From contig NZ_AOFT01000012.1 in NCBI RefSeq assembly GCF_000348905.1, positions 1 through 64,000 on the forward strand: a DNA stretch of 64,000 nt. Direction: 5' to 3'. This DNA is from Bhargavaea cecembensis DSE10 (GTDB taxonomy: Bacteria > Bacillota > Bacilli > Bacillales_A > Planococcaceae). The notes below the pieces were generated by a model, which was given only the letters and a program-made list of their open reading frames with translations, was not told the origin of the DNA and ran no database searches. The position numbers and the translations under genes were made by a program. Of the stretch, positions 53,255 to 63,456 are shown one piece after another. Numbering within the stretch: the stretch's first letter is position 1; every line of letters begins with the position of its first letter.

Positions 53255-56035
53255 TTGAACTGGTTTAAACGGCTTCTGAACAAAGTCACCGAAGAAGAGC
53301 AGACGGAAGACCTCGGAAAAACCGATTACATAGAACGAAATGAACCTGCGGAAAAAGCGGAAGTCGGACGTCCGAAGTTTCGCTTCCCGCTTATTCCCGA
53401 TGAAGAAGAGACCATTGAAGCGGATCCTCTCCCGGCACCAAGAGAGGACCGTATGGCCTTCGATGAGTTTGAAGCCCATCCGCTTCCGGCACCATCTTCA
53501 CCGAGAGAAAACCGTACGTCCAGAGAGCTGTTTGCTCCATCCGGCGGACGCTTGCCGCTGCCGAAGCATTTGCGGGAAGGCGGACAGGAGAGTTGGAGGA
53601 TGGGGGAGGACCGTTATTCTCCCGCGCCTTCTGTACGTCGTGAGCCGGCGCAGCCGAGGGAAACTTCCCGGACGCTATCCCGGGCTGTTAAACCCGCCTT
53701 GGATGAGCGTCCCATGCCGCCTAAGCGGGCGCGCGGGTTTATGATTTCCGACGTTCCGTCCCCTGTCTATGGCTACAAGAAACCGCCTGCGCCGCCCGCT
53801 GAGCCGACTAAGGTCGAGCCTCCCGAAACGGCATTGGCAGACCGGATCCGTGAGCGAGAAACGGATGACGGAGGGCGCAGTGCGGATGAAGTGATCGAGC
53901 AGCACCGTCCCGATACAGCGTTGCCGCTGCCGAATTCCGGGAAGGAAAAAGAAAAACAAACAAGCCTGAAAGAGAATATCCCGCCAGCTGAATCTGATCA
54001 GGTCTCCATGGAAAAAACTGCAGCGGAGCAACAGCCTGCCGAAGAGCTTGTCATTACACGCGTATCAGATCTGACAGCGTCCGCCGAACCGGAAGCCCGT
54101 GTGCAAGAACCGGAAATCGATGATTCCGTGACAGCAGTCCGGCCGGCTGAAACTTTGCAGGAAGAGATTGAAAAAGAACAGGAAAAAGCGGCTCCGGCAT
54201 TACTTCAGGAAAAGCTGAACGATGAGCAGGAACATCCGGAGAAGCAGGAACTGGAGTCGGGGACGGATGTTTCCGAATCGGCAGATCGCCAGCCGAAACG
54301 CAGGACCGGCACTCCGTTCAATGTCGTCATGCTGAAATCCGACCGCCAGCGAATGGAACAGCTGGAGCGGCTGAAAGGGCTGAAACCGTCGGGCGTGAGA
54401 GCAGGCGGACAAAAGCCTGCCGAAGATGCAAAAGAGAGCAGGCAGGATGAAACGGTCCGTGGAAATGAACCGGAAAAGGCCGAAAGACAGGTTTCGGCCT
54501 CCACCGATCCTGCTGCTGCCCCCAAAAATGAAAAAACGGCTGTCCCGGAACACCGGGAGGAGATTTCCGAACCGGAATCCGTTGAGGAAGAACAGCTGCC
54601 GCACTATGTTTTCCCTGACAGGGAATTCCTTCTCGAGCCGGAGGCCAAATCGCAGGATTCGGAATGGATGGAATCCCAGGCGGCCAAACTGGAAGAAGCG
54701 CTGTCCTACTTTGCGGTCAAGAGCAAGGTCATCGGCATGGTCCAGGGACCTGCCGTCACACAATTCGAATTGAAGGTCGGCCAAGGCACAAAAGTGAGCA
54801 AGATCCGGAATCTGCAGGATGACCTGAAGCTGGCGCTTGCCGCCAAGGATATCCGGATCCAGGCACCGATCCCCGGAAAAAGCTCGATCGGCATCGAAAT
54901 CCCCAACCGGGTAGCGCGTGCGGTCAGGATTTCGGAAGTGATCGGCTCACCGGCATTCGAGGAGTCGGATTCTCCGCTTGAAGCGGTTCTCGGACTGGAC
55001 CTTGCCGGCAGGCCTTCGACAATCGATCTCAGAAAAATGCCTCATGGTCTCATTGCAGGGGCCACCGGATCGGGTAAGTCGGTCTGCATCAATTCGATTC
55101 TTACCAGCCTGCTCTATAAGGCCACGCCGGACGAGCTGAGACTATTGCTCATCGATCCGAAAATGGTGGAACTGGCCCCGTATAACCGGATTCCGCATCT
55201 TGTCAGCCCGGTCATTACAGATGTCAAGGCTGCAAATGCCGCATTGAAATGGGCAGTGGAAGAGATGGAACGGCGCTATGAGCTGTTTGCCCATGGAGGC
55301 GTGCGGGACATCGCCAGATATAATCAGAAGGCGGAGGAGCACAGGGAATTCAGCAAGAAGCTGCCGTACCTTCTGATCGTCATCGACGAGCTGGCGGACC
55401 TGATGATGGTCGCACCGGCCGAAGTGGAGGAATCCATCTGCCGGATAGCACAGAAAGCGCGGGCATGCGGAATCCATCTGGTAATTGCCACGCAGCGGCC
55501 TTCCGTGGACGTCATCACCGGCCTGATTAAGGCGAATGTGCCGACAAGGATCGCTTTCTCGGTATCCTCGCAGGTGGATTCCCGCACGATCATTGACGTG
55601 CCGGGAGCTGAGCGGCTGCTCGGAAGAGGGGACATGCTCTATCTCGGAAACGGCATGTCCGCACCGGCACGTCTTCAGGGGACATTCGTCACCGACGAGG
55701 AGATTGAGCGGGTCACGGAATACGTGAGGCGCTCCGGGGAGCCGGATTATCTGTTCCGCCAGGAAGAACTGATCAAGCAGGCAGAGTCGCACGAATCCGA
55801 GGATCCGCTGTTCGAAGATGCCTGCCGGTTTATCGCCGAAGCAGGAAGCGCATCGACTTCGATGCTGCAGCGGAAGTTCAGCATCGGCTACAACCGGGCT
55901 GCCCGCCTGATCGATATGCTGGAAGACAGGGGATTCGTCTCCCCGCAGAAGGGCAGCAAGCCCCGGGACGTCTATCTGACACAGGAGGCGGCCGCGGCTA
56001 CCGAACAGCCGGGCGGACCCGCGCATACGATATGA
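53255..56035 (+). CDS. sftA: DNA translocase SftA (YtpT, FtsK family)
   Basis: 926-aa soluble FtsK-family ATPase that clears chromosomal DNA from the division septum. The start is TTG (53255) with GGAAAGAG upstream; the N-terminal residues NWFKRLLNKV lead into a very long (to about 445), charged, proline- and glutamate-rich linker without membrane helices, which separates SftA from SpoIIIE. The motor follows: beta domain, Walker A GATGSGKSVCIN (about 601-612), Walker B LLIVIDELADLMM (about 707-719). A C-terminal winged-helix gamma domain (STSMLQRKFSIGYNRAARLID) reads DNA orientation sites. Confidence 0.93.
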   Translation: MNWFKRLLNKVTEEEQTEDLGKTDYIERNEPAEKAEVGRPKFRFPLIPDEEETIEADPLPAPREDRMAFDEFEAHPLPAPSSPRENRTSRELFAPSGGRLPLPKHLREGGQESWRMGEDRYSPAPSVRREPAQPRETSRTLSRAVKPALDERPMPPKRARGFMISDVPSPVYGYKKPPAPPAEPTKVEPPETALADRIRERETDDGGRSADEVIEQHRPDTALPLPNSGKEKEKQTSLKENIPPAESDQVSMEKTAAEQQPAEELVITRVSDLTASAEPEARVQEPEIDDSVTAVRPAETLQEEIEKEQEKAAPALLQEKLNDEQEHPEKQELESGTDVSESADRQPKRRTGTPFNVVMLKSDRQRMEQLERLKGLKPSGVRAGGQKPAEDAKESRQDETVRGNEPEKAERQVSASTDPAAAPKNEKTAVPEHREEISEPESVEEEQLPHYVFPDREFLLEPEAKSQDSEWMESQAAKLEEALSYFAVKSKVIGMVQGPAVTQFELKVGQGTKVSKIRNLQDDLKLALAAKDIRIQAPIPGKSSIGIEIPNRVARAVRISEVIGSPAFEESDSPLEAVLGLDLAGRPSTIDLRKMPHGLIAGATGSGKSVCINSILTSLLYKATPDELRLLLIDPKMVELAPYNRIPHLVSPVITDVKAANAALKWAVEEMERRYELFAHGGVRDIARYNQKAEEHREFSKKLPYLLIVIDELADLMMVAPAEVEESICRIAQKARACGIHLVIATQRPSVDVITGLIKANVPTRIAFSVSSQVDSRTIIDVPGAERLLGRGDMLYLGNGMSAPARLQGTFVTDEEIERVTEYVRRSGEPDYLFRQEELIKQAESHESEDPLFEDACRFIAEAGSASTSMLQRKFSIGYNRAARLIDMLEDRGFVSPQKGSKPRDVYLTQEAAAATEQPGGPAHTI

Positions 56036-56149
56036 GCGGATGGAAAAAATAACGCAAGTGGTGCATCTGACGGGCACGCGTTTGATGGTATAATCGGAAT
56101 ATGGCCTTATTGCGCCGTACACAGGGATTTCAATCCCGGGAGGTTTAGC

Positions 56150-57463
56150 ATGACAGTTTATCATTTCACCGGAATCAAAGGTTCGGGCATGAGTTCGCTC
56201 GCCCAGATCCTGCATGACACCGGCTATGAAGTTCAAGGCTCTGATGTCGACAAATACTTTTTCACCGAAGAACCCCTGAAGGAACGGAATATCCCGATCT
56301 TTCCTTTCGATGTGGACAATATCCGCGAAGGACTGACCATCATTGCGGGCAACGCGTTTCCCGACGACCATCCCGAACTGGTCAGGGCACGCGAGATGGG
56401 GCTGGAGGTCATCCGCTACCATGAGTTCCTCGGGTCTTACATCGATTCCTTTGTTTCAGTCGCGGTGACCGGATCCCACGGAAAGACATCGACGACAGGG
56501 CTTCTCGCCCATGTTTTGGCCGGCTATGGCCCGACGTCCTACCTGATCGGAGACGGAACGGGCAAGGGAGATCCCGATGCGAAATTCTTTGCGCTCGAAG
56601 CCTGCGAATATAAGCGTCATTTCCTTGCCTATGACCCGGACTATGCAATCATGACAAACATCGATTTCGACCACCCGGATTATTTCGCCGATGTGGACGA
56701 TGTGTTTGATGCATTCCAGGAAATGGCCTATAAAGTGAAAAAATGCATCATCGCCTGCGGGGATGATGAACAGCTCCAGCGAATCCAGGCAAATGTTCCG
56801 GTCGTCTACTATGGTTTCTCGCCGGAAAACGATTTTGTAGCCCATAACCTGCAGCGTAGTGAAACGGGGACAACGTTTGATGTGAGGGTCAGGAACGAAG
56901 CCTATCAGACATTCCATGTCCCACAGCCGGGGGACCACGCCGTGCTGAACGCGCTCTCCGTCATTTCGCTCTGCAAGTATGAGAACATTCCTGCGGACAT
57001 CATCCAAGAGCGGCTCGACTCGTTCGGCGGTGTGAAGCGGCGGTTTACGGAAACAGTCATCGGAAACCGGGTGGTCATAGACGATTACGCACACCATCCG
57101 ACGGAGATCCGTGCAACCCTCCAATCGGCTCGGCAGAAATATCCGGGCAGGGAACTCGTCGCGATCTTCCAGCCGCATACCTTCTCGAGGACGGCGAAGT
57201 TCATGGATGAGTTTGCGGAAAGCCTCAGTACAGCGGATGCGGTATACATTGCAGAAATCTTCGGATCGGCCCGTGAACAGAACGGTGACCTGAAGGCGGA
57301 AGACCTGGCAGAGAAAATTGGCGGAAGCCGTGCAATCCATGACGGCGAAGTCGAGCAGCTTCTCGCACACGAAAACGCGGTCCTCCTGTTTATGGGGGCC
57401 GGTGACGTGCAGAAATATGAAAAAGCCTTCACTGATCTGGTGAAGGGCGGAAGAACAGCCTGA
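56150..57463 (+). CDS. murC: UDP-N-acetylmuramate--L-alanine ligase
   Basis: Adds L-Ala to UDP-MurNAc, the first amino acid of the peptidoglycan stem. 437 aa, normal length. N-terminal UDP-binding [14 protein letters not shown] (about 8-21), ATP P-loop [13 protein letters not shown] (about 105-117), the [10 protein letters not shown] block and [29 protein letters not shown] (about 290-320). GGGAGG precedes the ATG. It follows sftA by 114 bases, as in B. subtilis (ytpT-murC), and ends at a strong terminator. Confidence 0.97.
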   Translation: MTVYHFTGIKGSGMSSLAQILHDTGYEVQGSDVDKYFFTEEPLKERNIPIFPFDVDNIREGLTIIAGNAFPDDHPELVRAREMGLEVIRYHEFLGSYIDSFVSVAVTGSHGKTSTTGLLAHVLAGYGPTSYLIGDGTGKGDPDAKFFALEACEYKRHFLAYDPDYAIMTNIDFDHPDYFADVDDVFDAFQEMAYKVKKCIIACGDDEQLQRIQANVPVVYYGFSPENDFVAHNLQRSETGTTFDVRVRNEAYQTFHVPQPGDHAVLNALSVISLCKYENIPADIIQERLDSFGGVKRRFTETVIGNRVVIDDYAHHPTEIRATLQSARQKYPGRELVAIFQPHTFSRTAKFMDEFAESLSTADAVYIAEIFGSAREQNGDLKAEDLAEKIGGSRAIHDGEVEQLLAHENAVLLFMGAGDVQKYEKAFTDLVKGGRTA

Positions 57464-57484
57464 ACAGGACATTGCTTCAGCAAG

Positions 57485-57521
57485 AGCCATCACCCCGGAT
57501 ATCCGGAGTGATGGCTTTTTT
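57485..57521 (+). terminator. Terminator of murC
   Basis: AGCCATCAC(C)CCGGAT / ATCCGGAGTGATGGCT stem followed by a T-run. Confidence 0.9.
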
Positions 57522-57688
57522 ATTGGACAGGAATCAGGTTCAGCGGCACGGCATCAGCAGTTCCGCCTGTTTGCAGGGTGTATCCTGATGGAAATGTTTG
57601 CGGACAGTTCCGCCTATTCATATCCCGGCTGCAAATTCCGCGTTTAGGAAGGAGTCGGAATGGTGCATGTTGAATAGGTGGAAGGAGC

Positions 57689-57714
57689 GTTTATTCCCAA
57701 TAGGACAGGGGTAC
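57689..57714 (+). promoter_or_regulatory. Candidate sigma-B promoter of ytxGH
   Basis: GTTTAT (57689-57694), 14-bp spacer, GGGTAC (57709-57714), 42 bases before ytxG. The B. subtilis ytxGHJ operon is a known general-stress (sigma-B) unit. The remaining murC-ytxG interval (57524-57688) shows no gene. Confidence 0.7.
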
Positions 57715-57756
57715 AACGTTAGTATGGAACAGGCATCATGAATAGGAGGAAGTGGC

Positions 57757-58251
57757 ATGGAAAATTTGTTGTACATCGCGGCGATTGTAGCGGCCGTTGC
57801 TTTTCTGATTTTATGCATCGCCCTGGCCGTGACCCTCAACTCCGTGAAAAAGACGCTGAACAACGTCGCATCAACGGTAGACGGTCTCGAAGGCCAGATC
57901 CAGGGGCTCACGAAGGAATCGACTGAGCTTCTTCACAAGACGAATCTGTTGGCTGAAGACATCCAGGAAAAGAGCCAAAAGCTCAATACAGTCGTTCATG
58001 CCGTGCAGGGCGTAGGCGAATCTGTCGGCAACCTTAATACTTCGGTCCGCCGGATCACATCATCCGTCGCAGCAGAAGTGGAGCGCAATGAAGACAAGAT
58101 TGCGCAGGTCGTCCAGTGGAGCAATGTGGTCATGGAAATCCGTGACAAATGGAAAGAGCGTACTGGCACGGGCAAGGACAAGGACGGATGGAACCGGTAT
58201 TCGGTGCCGGCCCAGAGACGCCTGCCGGAACCTGAAAGAATCGATTCCTGA
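57757..58251 (+). CDS. ytxG: DUF948 general-stress protein YtxG
   Basis: 164 aa: an N-terminal transmembrane segment (about 5-27) followed by a long amphipathic, probably coiled-coil region (about 30-115) with regular Val/Leu spacing, then a basic tail. DUF948 proteins are membrane-anchored coiled coils whose action is unknown. GGAGGAAGTGGC precedes the ATG. The next gene, ytxH, begins 45 bases later; together they form the start of the ytxGH(J) stress operon, but no ytxJ follows. Confidence 0.9.
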   Translation: MENLLYIAAIVAAVAFLILCIALAVTLNSVKKTLNNVASTVDGLEGQIQGLTKESTELLHKTNLLAEDIQEKSQKLNTVVHAVQGVGESVGNLNTSVRRITSSVAAEVERNEDKIAQVVQWSNVVMEIRDKWKERTGTGKDKDGWNRYSVPAQRRLPEPERIDS

Positions 58252-58296
58252 CGGGAAACCGGAAATCAGCTTTATTACACTAAGGGAGGAACCAAC

Positions 58297-59217
58297 ATGA
58301 GCAAAGACAAGCACCTGAAACCGAACTATAACGAACCGGGCACGAACCGTGATTATTACGAAGCGCAGGAGCAGGCGGCCGCATCCGGCGTCAACGCTGA
58401 CTATGCCACCGATTATCCGGGAAGCAAGCCGGCCACTTACGACATGTATAACCCTAACCAGTACGATTACAGCTACCGCAATAACTACAGTGATTCCTTC
58501 TATCATGAAGGCTATGAAAAAGAAGACAGCAGCGGCGGATTCATTGCGGGTGCGCTGATCGGTGCACTGATCGGAGCGGGCGCGGCGCTTCTCCTTGCAC
58601 CGAAGACCGGTAAGGAACTGCGAAGTGATGTGAGCAGCCAGGCCGGCACCATCAAAGAAAAAGGCATTGAACTGACCAACGTGGCCAAGGACAAGACATC
58701 CAATATCACCGGCACGGTGAAAGAGAAAACAGGCGGCATCACGAAGAAGGTCCAGGACCAGACAAGCAAGGTTGTCGACAAGGTCAAAACGAAAAAAGGA
58801 CAGAACGCGCCGATGGATGACGGCACCGCTTCCTCCGAAGGGGAAGAGCCGATCGAACTGATCGACACTGTCGCAGAAAAAGTGGAATCGGCCATCGATA
58901 GCGGACAGGACAAAGTCAACTCCACTGCCGAAGCGCTGAAGACGGCTGTTGAAGAAAAGGAAAAAGAAGCCAAGGACATGGCGAAGCAATCCGGACAAAA
59001 CAGCAAATCGAACAAAGGCACCAAAAAGGTAGGCAGCAACAAAAAGCCGGATACAACATCCAACAACACCCCGAATGATGCAAGCACAAAAGACCAGCAC
59101 AGCGGCAATACCCCGTACAGCTATGACAACTCAGAAAATACCGGGGACAACAAGGTCATGGCGATGAATCATATCTCCAAAATTGAAAACAACAAAAAAG
59201 ACAACAAAAACACTTAA
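58297..59217 (+). CDS. ytxH: YtxH-like general-stress protein with an extended C-terminal tail
   Basis: 306 aa. The N-terminal about 75 residues are Tyr/Asn-rich and hydrophilic. A small glycine-rich hydrophobic segment follows (GGFIAGALIGALIGAGAALL, about 80-99, then LAPKTGKELR), the YtxH signature. The long Lys/Glu/Thr-rich tail holds repeated VKEKT/KVQDQT-type heptads, like LEA proteins, and ends in an Asn/Thr/Lys-rich, disordered stretch. B. subtilis YtxH is about half this length, so the tail is enlarged. Downstream is a terminator rather than ytxJ. Confidence 0.88.
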   Translation: MSKDKHLKPNYNEPGTNRDYYEAQEQAAASGVNADYATDYPGSKPATYDMYNPNQYDYSYRNNYSDSFYHEGYEKEDSSGGFIAGALIGALIGAGAALLLAPKTGKELRSDVSSQAGTIKEKGIELTNVAKDKTSNITGTVKEKTGGITKKVQDQTSKVVDKVKTKKGQNAPMDDGTASSEGEEPIELIDTVAEKVESAIDSGQDKVNSTAEALKTAVEEKEKEAKDMAKQSGQNSKSNKGTKKVGSNKKPDTTSNNTPNDASTKDQHSGNTPYSYDNSENTGDNKVMAMNHISKIENNKKDNKNT

Positions 59218-59219
59218 AC

Positions 59220-59246
59220 GAAAAGTCCGCCCAGGCGGGCTTTTCC
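59220..59246 (+). terminator. Terminator of ytxGH
   Basis: AAAAGTCCGCC-CAG-GCGGGCTTTT hairpin with T-run, beginning right after the ytxH stop. Confidence 0.85.
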
Positions 59247-59258
59247 TATGTTACCCAA

Positions 59259-59272
59259 TGTAATCGCTTACA
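59259..59272 (+). promoter_or_regulatory. cre site (CcpA) upstream of aroA-ccpA
   Basis: TGTAATCGCTTACA matches the TGWAANCGNTNWCA consensus at all 14 positions and lies about 33 bp upstream of the aroA -35, a location more typical of activation than of repression. Confidence 0.8.
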
Positions 59273-59304
59273 TCTAAAAAGAAATATTATTCAGCAAATA
59301 AGAC

Positions 59305-59334
59305 GTGACAAAACCGTGCATCCTCTACTATAAT
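59305..59334 (+). promoter_or_regulatory. aroA promoter (sigma-A type)
   Basis: GTGACA (59305-59310), 18-bp spacer, TATAAT (59329-59334). The leader between it and aroA contains the small hairpin GGCGG-TGCAATG-CCGCC. Confidence 0.75.
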
Positions 59335-59402
59335 GGGTTCATTATCTGTAAAAGGCGGTGCAATGCCGCCACAGTTAATCCAATAAGAGAGGGGATACGG
59401 GA

Positions 59403-60488
59403 ATGGGCCTGAATGATCTGGAAAGCCTTCGGGGCAACGTAGACGAATTGAACCTGGAAATCCTGCGCCTGATCAATGAGCGTGCGGAAGTTGTCCAGGA
59501 AATCGGTAAAGTTAAGGAAAAGCAAGGTGTCAACCGTTATGACCCTCTCCGTGAGCGCCATATGTTGAACCTTCTGAAAGACAACAACAACGGTCCTGTG
59601 CCACAGTCGACTGTTGACCATATTTTCAAGGAAATCTTCAAGACGGCCCTGGAGCTTCAGGAAGACGACCACCGCAAAGCGCTGCTCGTTTCCCGCAAGA
59701 AGAAACAGGAGGACACAATCGTTGAGGTGAACGGTGCGCGCATCGGCAAGGACGTCCCGACATTCATCTTCGGACCGTGTGCCGTCGAATCATATGAGCA
59801 GGTGTCGACTGTAGCAGCGGCTCTTGCTGCGAAGGGGCAAAAGCTGATTCGCGGCGGTGCCTATAAGCCCCGCACTTCGCCGTACGACTTCCAGGGACTC
59901 GGCCTCGAGGGCCTGAAGATCCTGAAGCGTGCAGCCGATGAGAACGGACTCGCTGTCGTTTCTGAAATCGTCACACCGGGTCACCTGGAAGAGGCACTTG
60001 ATTACGTGGATGTCATCCAGATTGGTGCCCGCAACATGCAGAACTTCGAACTTCTGAAGGCTGCCGGCCAGGTAAACAAGCCGGTCCTGCTCAAGCGTGG
60101 GCTCGCCGCAACCATCGATGAATTCATCAATGCCGCGGAGTACATCATTTCCCAGGGCAACGATCAGATCATGCTCTGTGAGCGGGGCATCCGCACCTAC
60201 GAGAAAGCCACGCGCAACACGCTCGACATCTCGGCTGTTCCGATCCTGAAACAGGAAACGCACCTTCCGGTATTTGTCGACGTGACCCACTCCACAGGCC
60301 GCCGCGACCTGCTGCTTCCGACAGCGAAGGCTGCGATCGCAGTCGGTGCAGACGGTGTCATGGCGGAAGTGCACCCGGATCCGGCAGTTGCGCTATCGGA
60401 TTCCGCCCAGCAGATGAACCTCGAGCAGTTCGACGACTTCTACGGCGAACTTCAAAAATTCATGAAAACCCATGCTGTAATGGCATAA
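59403..60488 (+). CDS. aroA: Bifunctional chorismate mutase / DAHP synthase
   Basis: 361-aa fusion. An AroQ-type chorismate mutase domain (about 1-90, with [26 protein letters not shown]) precedes a class I-beta 3-deoxy-D-arabino-heptulosonate-7-phosphate synthase (about 105-361; [45 protein letters not shown]). The mutase domain lets chorismate and prephenate inhibit the first step of aromatic synthesis. This is the AroA(G) arrangement of B. subtilis, where ccpA follows and is partly read from the same promoter; the same order is found here. GAGAGGGG precedes the ATG. Confidence 0.96.
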   Translation: MGLNDLESLRGNVDELNLEILRLINERAEVVQEIGKVKEKQGVNRYDPLRERHMLNLLKDNNNGPVPQSTVDHIFKEIFKTALELQEDDHRKALLVSRKKKQEDTIVEVNGARIGKDVPTFIFGPCAVESYEQVSTVAAALAAKGQKLIRGGAYKPRTSPYDFQGLGLEGLKILKRAADENGLAVVSEIVTPGHLEEALDYVDVIQIGARNMQNFELLKAAGQVNKPVLLKRGLAATIDEFINAAEYIISQGNDQIMLCERGIRTYEKATRNTLDISAVPILKQETHLPVFVDVTHSTGRRDLLLPTAKAAIAVGADGVMAEVHPDPAVALSDSAQQMNLEQFDDFYGELQKFMKTHAVMA

Positions 60489-60493
60489 AGGGG

Positions 60494-60522
60494 GAGCCGG
60501 AACGAAAAGTTCCGGCTTTTTC
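60494..60522 (+). terminator. Terminator between aroA and ccpA
   Basis: AGCCGGAAC-GAAAA-GTTCCGGCTTTTT hairpin directly after the aroA stop. Confidence 0.88.
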
Positions 60523-60591
60523 GTTTAAGTTCGAGAGAATCTGTCGTAAAATGAAAGAAATAAGAAGCGTTTTCATCGGAGGGATTTTTTC

Positions 60592-61590
60592 ATGACAGTG
60601 ACGATTTATGATGTGGCGCGGGAAGCCAATGTATCGATGGCGACCGTTTCCCGGGTGGTGAACGGCAACCCGAACGTTAAGCCGGCAACCAGGAAGCGGG
60701 TGAAGGAAGCCATCGAAAAACTCGGTTACCGCCCGAATGCGGTCGCGCGGGGCCTTGCCAGCAAAAAGACGACGACAGTCGGCGTGATCATTCCGGATAT
60801 CTCGAAAGGGTTTTACGCGGAACTGGCCCGTGGGATCAGTGACATCGCCACGATGTATGAATACAATATCATCCTGTCGAACTCCGACGAGAATGAGGAC
60901 AAGGAGATCCGCCTGATCGAGACAATGCTCGGCAAGCAGGTGGACGGCATTGTCCTCATGAGCGATCAGATCTCTCCCGGACTCAGGGAAGAAATCAGCC
61001 GGTCAACGGTGCCGGTGGTTTTGGCGGGTACGGTCGACGAGACCGGGAAAATCCCTTCCGTCAATATAGATTACCGTTCGGCCGCACGCGAGGCGGTCGC
61101 GCAACTGATCGGGAACGGACATCAGGAAGTGGCGCTTGTCACCGGACCCCTTGATACGACCATCAACCGTGACCATCTGTTGGAAGGATACAAGGATGCC
61201 CTCCAGGACGCGGGTGTCGGTTACGATGAAGGTCTTGTGTTTGAGGTGGAAGATTCGTATGATGCCGCACTCGAGGCATGGCATGCAACCGACCGGCGCC
61301 CGACTGCTGTGTTTGCGGGCAGTGATGAGCTGGCAATCGGGGTGATCCATGGAGTGATGGATGCGGGACAGAAAGTGCCCGATGATGTGGAAGTCGTGGC
61401 GTTTGAGAACACGAAGCTTTCAAGGATGGTCCGGCCGCGGCTCACTTCGGTCGTTCTGCCGCTGTACGACATTGGAGCCGTTTCGATGCGCCTCCTGACA
61501 AAGTACATGAATAATGAGGAAGTCGGCGACCCGACCTTTATCCTGCCGCACCGTATGGAAGTGCGTGAATCCGCAAAATTCAATGACTGA
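60592..61590 (+). CDS. ccpA: Catabolite control protein A
   Basis: 332-aa LacI/GalR regulator, master of carbon catabolite control. N-terminal HTH and hinge helix are typical ([20 protein letters not shown], about 4-23; then [21 protein letters not shown], about 46-66). The sugar-binding-like core interacts with HPr-Ser-P. It acts on cre sites, of which one perfect and one partial copy are seen in this window. A sequence ending GAAGCGTTTTCA just before the gene resembles half a cre and may allow autoregulation. GGAGGG precedes the ATG; convergent with acuC. Confidence 0.97.
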   Translation: MTVTIYDVAREANVSMATVSRVVNGNPNVKPATRKRVKEAIEKLGYRPNAVARGLASKKTTTVGVIIPDISKGFYAELARGISDIATMYEYNIILSNSDENEDKEIRLIETMLGKQVDGIVLMSDQISPGLREEISRSTVPVVLAGTVDETGKIPSVNIDYRSAAREAVAQLIGNGHQEVALVTGPLDTTINRDHLLEGYKDALQDAGVGYDEGLVFEVEDSYDAALEAWHATDRRPTAVFAGSDELAIGVIHGVMDAGQKVPDDVEVVAFENTKLSRMVRPRLTSVVLPLYDIGAVSMRLLTKYMNNEEVGDPTFILPHRMEVRESAKFND

Positions 61591-61592
61591 AC

Positions 61593-61630
61593 AAAAAAAG
61601 GAGTTGCCGTCTGATCGGCAACTCCTTTTT
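61593..61630. terminator. Bidirectional terminator between ccpA and acuC
   Basis: AAAAAAAGGAGTTGCCG / CGGCAACTCCTTTTT stem, flanked by A- and T-runs; the acuC stop codon lies in its last bases. Confidence 0.9.
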
Positions 61631-62789
61631 ATTCCTTTTTTTCGCTTCGGATGATGTGCAGGGCTTTTTCCATCATCAGCCGGTTTTTTTCCTCGATTTC
61701 CGGTTTGCGCGGAATCGGTTTGTAGAGAGGGTCAGGATCTTCCCAGTGCGGCATCAGGGGAACGGGTGACTCGGGACCATAGCGTGCCAGCCATTTTTCC
61801 GGCAGCGGGCCTTCCGGGATTTCCGCTTCGTTCATCGTTAGCCAGATCAGTGACCACGCCCTCGGCACCACGCGCCAGATATCATAGCCGCCTCCGCCGA
61901 CGGCGATCCATCTGCCGCCGCAGTACTGTTCTGCAAGTTCCATGGCCACTTTCGGGATTTCCCGGTAGGTCCTCATGGTCGAGTGCAGGTGGGTGAGCGG
62001 GTCAAAATAATGGGCGTCCGCACCGTTTTGTGTGAGAATCACATCGGGCTTGAAGAACTCTGCGATCTCCCTGACAGAAGTCCGGTACACCTCAAGGAAC
62101 GAGTCATCTTCAGTAAAGGCGTCTACCGGAAAATTAAACGAGGTGCCGTATCCCTGGCCGCTTCCGCGTTCGGTGATCGAGCCGGTTCCCGGAAACAGGT
62201 AACGGCCCGTTTCATGGATGGATACGGTACAGACATCCGGGTCGTCATAGAAGCTCCACTGAACGCCGTCCCCGTGGTGGGCATCGGTATCGATGTAGAG
62301 GACACGTGCTCCGTACTTTTCCTGCATATAACGGATGGCGACCGAACTGTCATTGTAGACGCAAAATCCGGATGCTTTTCCGCGGAACCCGTGGTGAAGG
62401 CCGCCACCAAGATTGACCGCGCGCCTGGCGCGCCCTTCCATCACTTCGTCCACAGCGGTCAGTGTGCCGCCGACCAGTTGCGCACTTGCTTCGTGCATAT
62501 GCGGAAAAATCGGTGTGTCTTCGGTGCCGATACCGTAATTCTCGGCAACGATCTGGTCGACTTCGCCATTTCCGGCTTTTTTCACGATTTCGATGTATCG
62601 TTCATCATGGATCAGTGCCAGTTCCTCATCGGTCGCCACCCTCGGCTCCACAATTGCCGAGTCGGGGAGGGCATCGATGGAGCGCAGGAGATTGGCTGTC
62701 AGCACGAGCCGTTTCTGGTTGAACGGGTGCGTTTCCGAGAATTTGTAATCAAGCTGCCCCTCGGAGTAGACGAACGCCGCCCGTTTCAT
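61629..62789 (-). CDS. acuC: Acetoin utilization protein AcuC, protein deacetylase
   Basis: 386-aa arginase/deacetylase-fold zinc enzyme that deacetylates acetyl-CoA synthetase (AcsA), keeping it active. Visible: HPFNQKRLVLT (about 18-28), the catalytic YDTDAHHGDGVQW-type block (DTDAHHGDGVQW, about 162-173) and NGADAHYFDPLTH. The start at 62789 overlaps the acuB stop (ATGA) and gives the length of B. subtilis AcuC (387 aa). An alternative ATG at 62816 has the better ribosome site (GGAAGGAT), so the true start is uncertain. Last gene of acuABC, facing ccpA. Confidence 0.93.
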   Translation of the reverse strand: MKRAAFVYSEGQLDYKFSETHPFNQKRLVLTANLLRSIDALPDSAIVEPRVATDEELALIHDERYIEIVKKAGNGEVDQIVAENYGIGTEDTPIFPHMHEASAQLVGGTLTAVDEVMEGRARRAVNLGGGLHHGFRGKASGFCVYNDSSVAIRYMQEKYGARVLYIDTDAHHGDGVQWSFYDDPDVCTVSIHETGRYLFPGTGSITERGSGQGYGTSFNFPVDAFTEDDSFLEVYRTSVREIAEFFKPDVILTQNGADAHYFDPLTHLHSTMRTYREIPKVAMELAEQYCGGRWIAVGGGGYDIWRVVPRAWSLIWLTMNEAEIPEGPLPEKWLARYGPESPVPLMPHWEDPDPLYKPIPRKPEIEEKNRLMMEKALHIIRSEKKE

Positions 62790-63433
62790 TGCTGCATTCC
62801 GGGTAGATTCGGCCATAGCACGTCATATCCTTCCTTGCGCAGTTGTTCAATGATCGCGAGCGGATTCATCGTCTTGACACGGATGACAAGAATTTTATGG
62901 TCCAGCCTTTCTTTATCCGGGTAGACGAGTACGCTCAGTACATTCGCATTTTGCTCGTAGAAGACTTTAAAAACGCCGAACAGGACCCCGGCAACATCAG
63001 GGACACGCACTTCAATCTGCGAGCCTGGTTTGCTGGCGCCTGTGAGCTCGATATAGCGGTAAAGAAGGTCGGTCTCCGTAATGATGCCGACCACTTTCCC
63101 TGATGAGACAACGGGCAGGCAGCCGATGCCGTTTTCATAGAAGATCACCGCAGCATCTTCGACGAAATCAAGCGGGTGCGCGACCATCGGGTCTTTCGTC
63201 ATGATATCGGAAAGCGGGGTCTCATACACAGAAAGATCTTGCTTCCCGATCAGTGATGAGGGGATGGCTTCCTTCAGGTCGCGGTCCGAGACGACACCGA
63301 CGATTCCCCCTTCGTCATCAACAATCGGCAGATGCCGGATCTTCCTGTCTTCCATCAGTTCACGCGCTTCTCGGATCGTGTGGCCGGGACCGAGCGTGAC
63401 GACATCCGTATTCATCATTTCTTCCAGAATCAT
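62786..63433 (-). CDS. acuB: Acetoin utilization protein AcuB (CBS-CBS-ACT protein)
   Basis: 215 aa: two CBS domains (about 1-55, with HLPIVDDEGGIVGVVSDRDLK; and 70-125, with GCLPVVSSGKVVGIITETDLL) and a C-terminal ACT-like domain (about 135-205). CBS pairs often bind adenine nucleotides, so AcuB may sense energy state, but its exact action is unknown. I choose the ATG at 63433 (AAGGGGG upstream) over a TTG at 63442. It is coupled with acuC. Confidence 0.92.
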   Translation of the reverse strand: MILEEMMNTDVVTLGPGHTIREARELMEDRKIRHLPIVDDEGGIVGVVSDRDLKEAIPSSLIGKQDLSVYETPLSDIMTKDPMVAHPLDFVEDAAVIFYENGIGCLPVVSSGKVVGIITETDLLYRYIELTGASKPGSQIEVRVPDVAGVLFGVFKVFYEQNANVLSVLVYPDKERLDHKILVIRVKTMNPLAIIEQLRKEGYDVLWPNLPGMQQ

Positions 63434-63456
63434 CCCCAACAACCCCCTTCAGTGAG

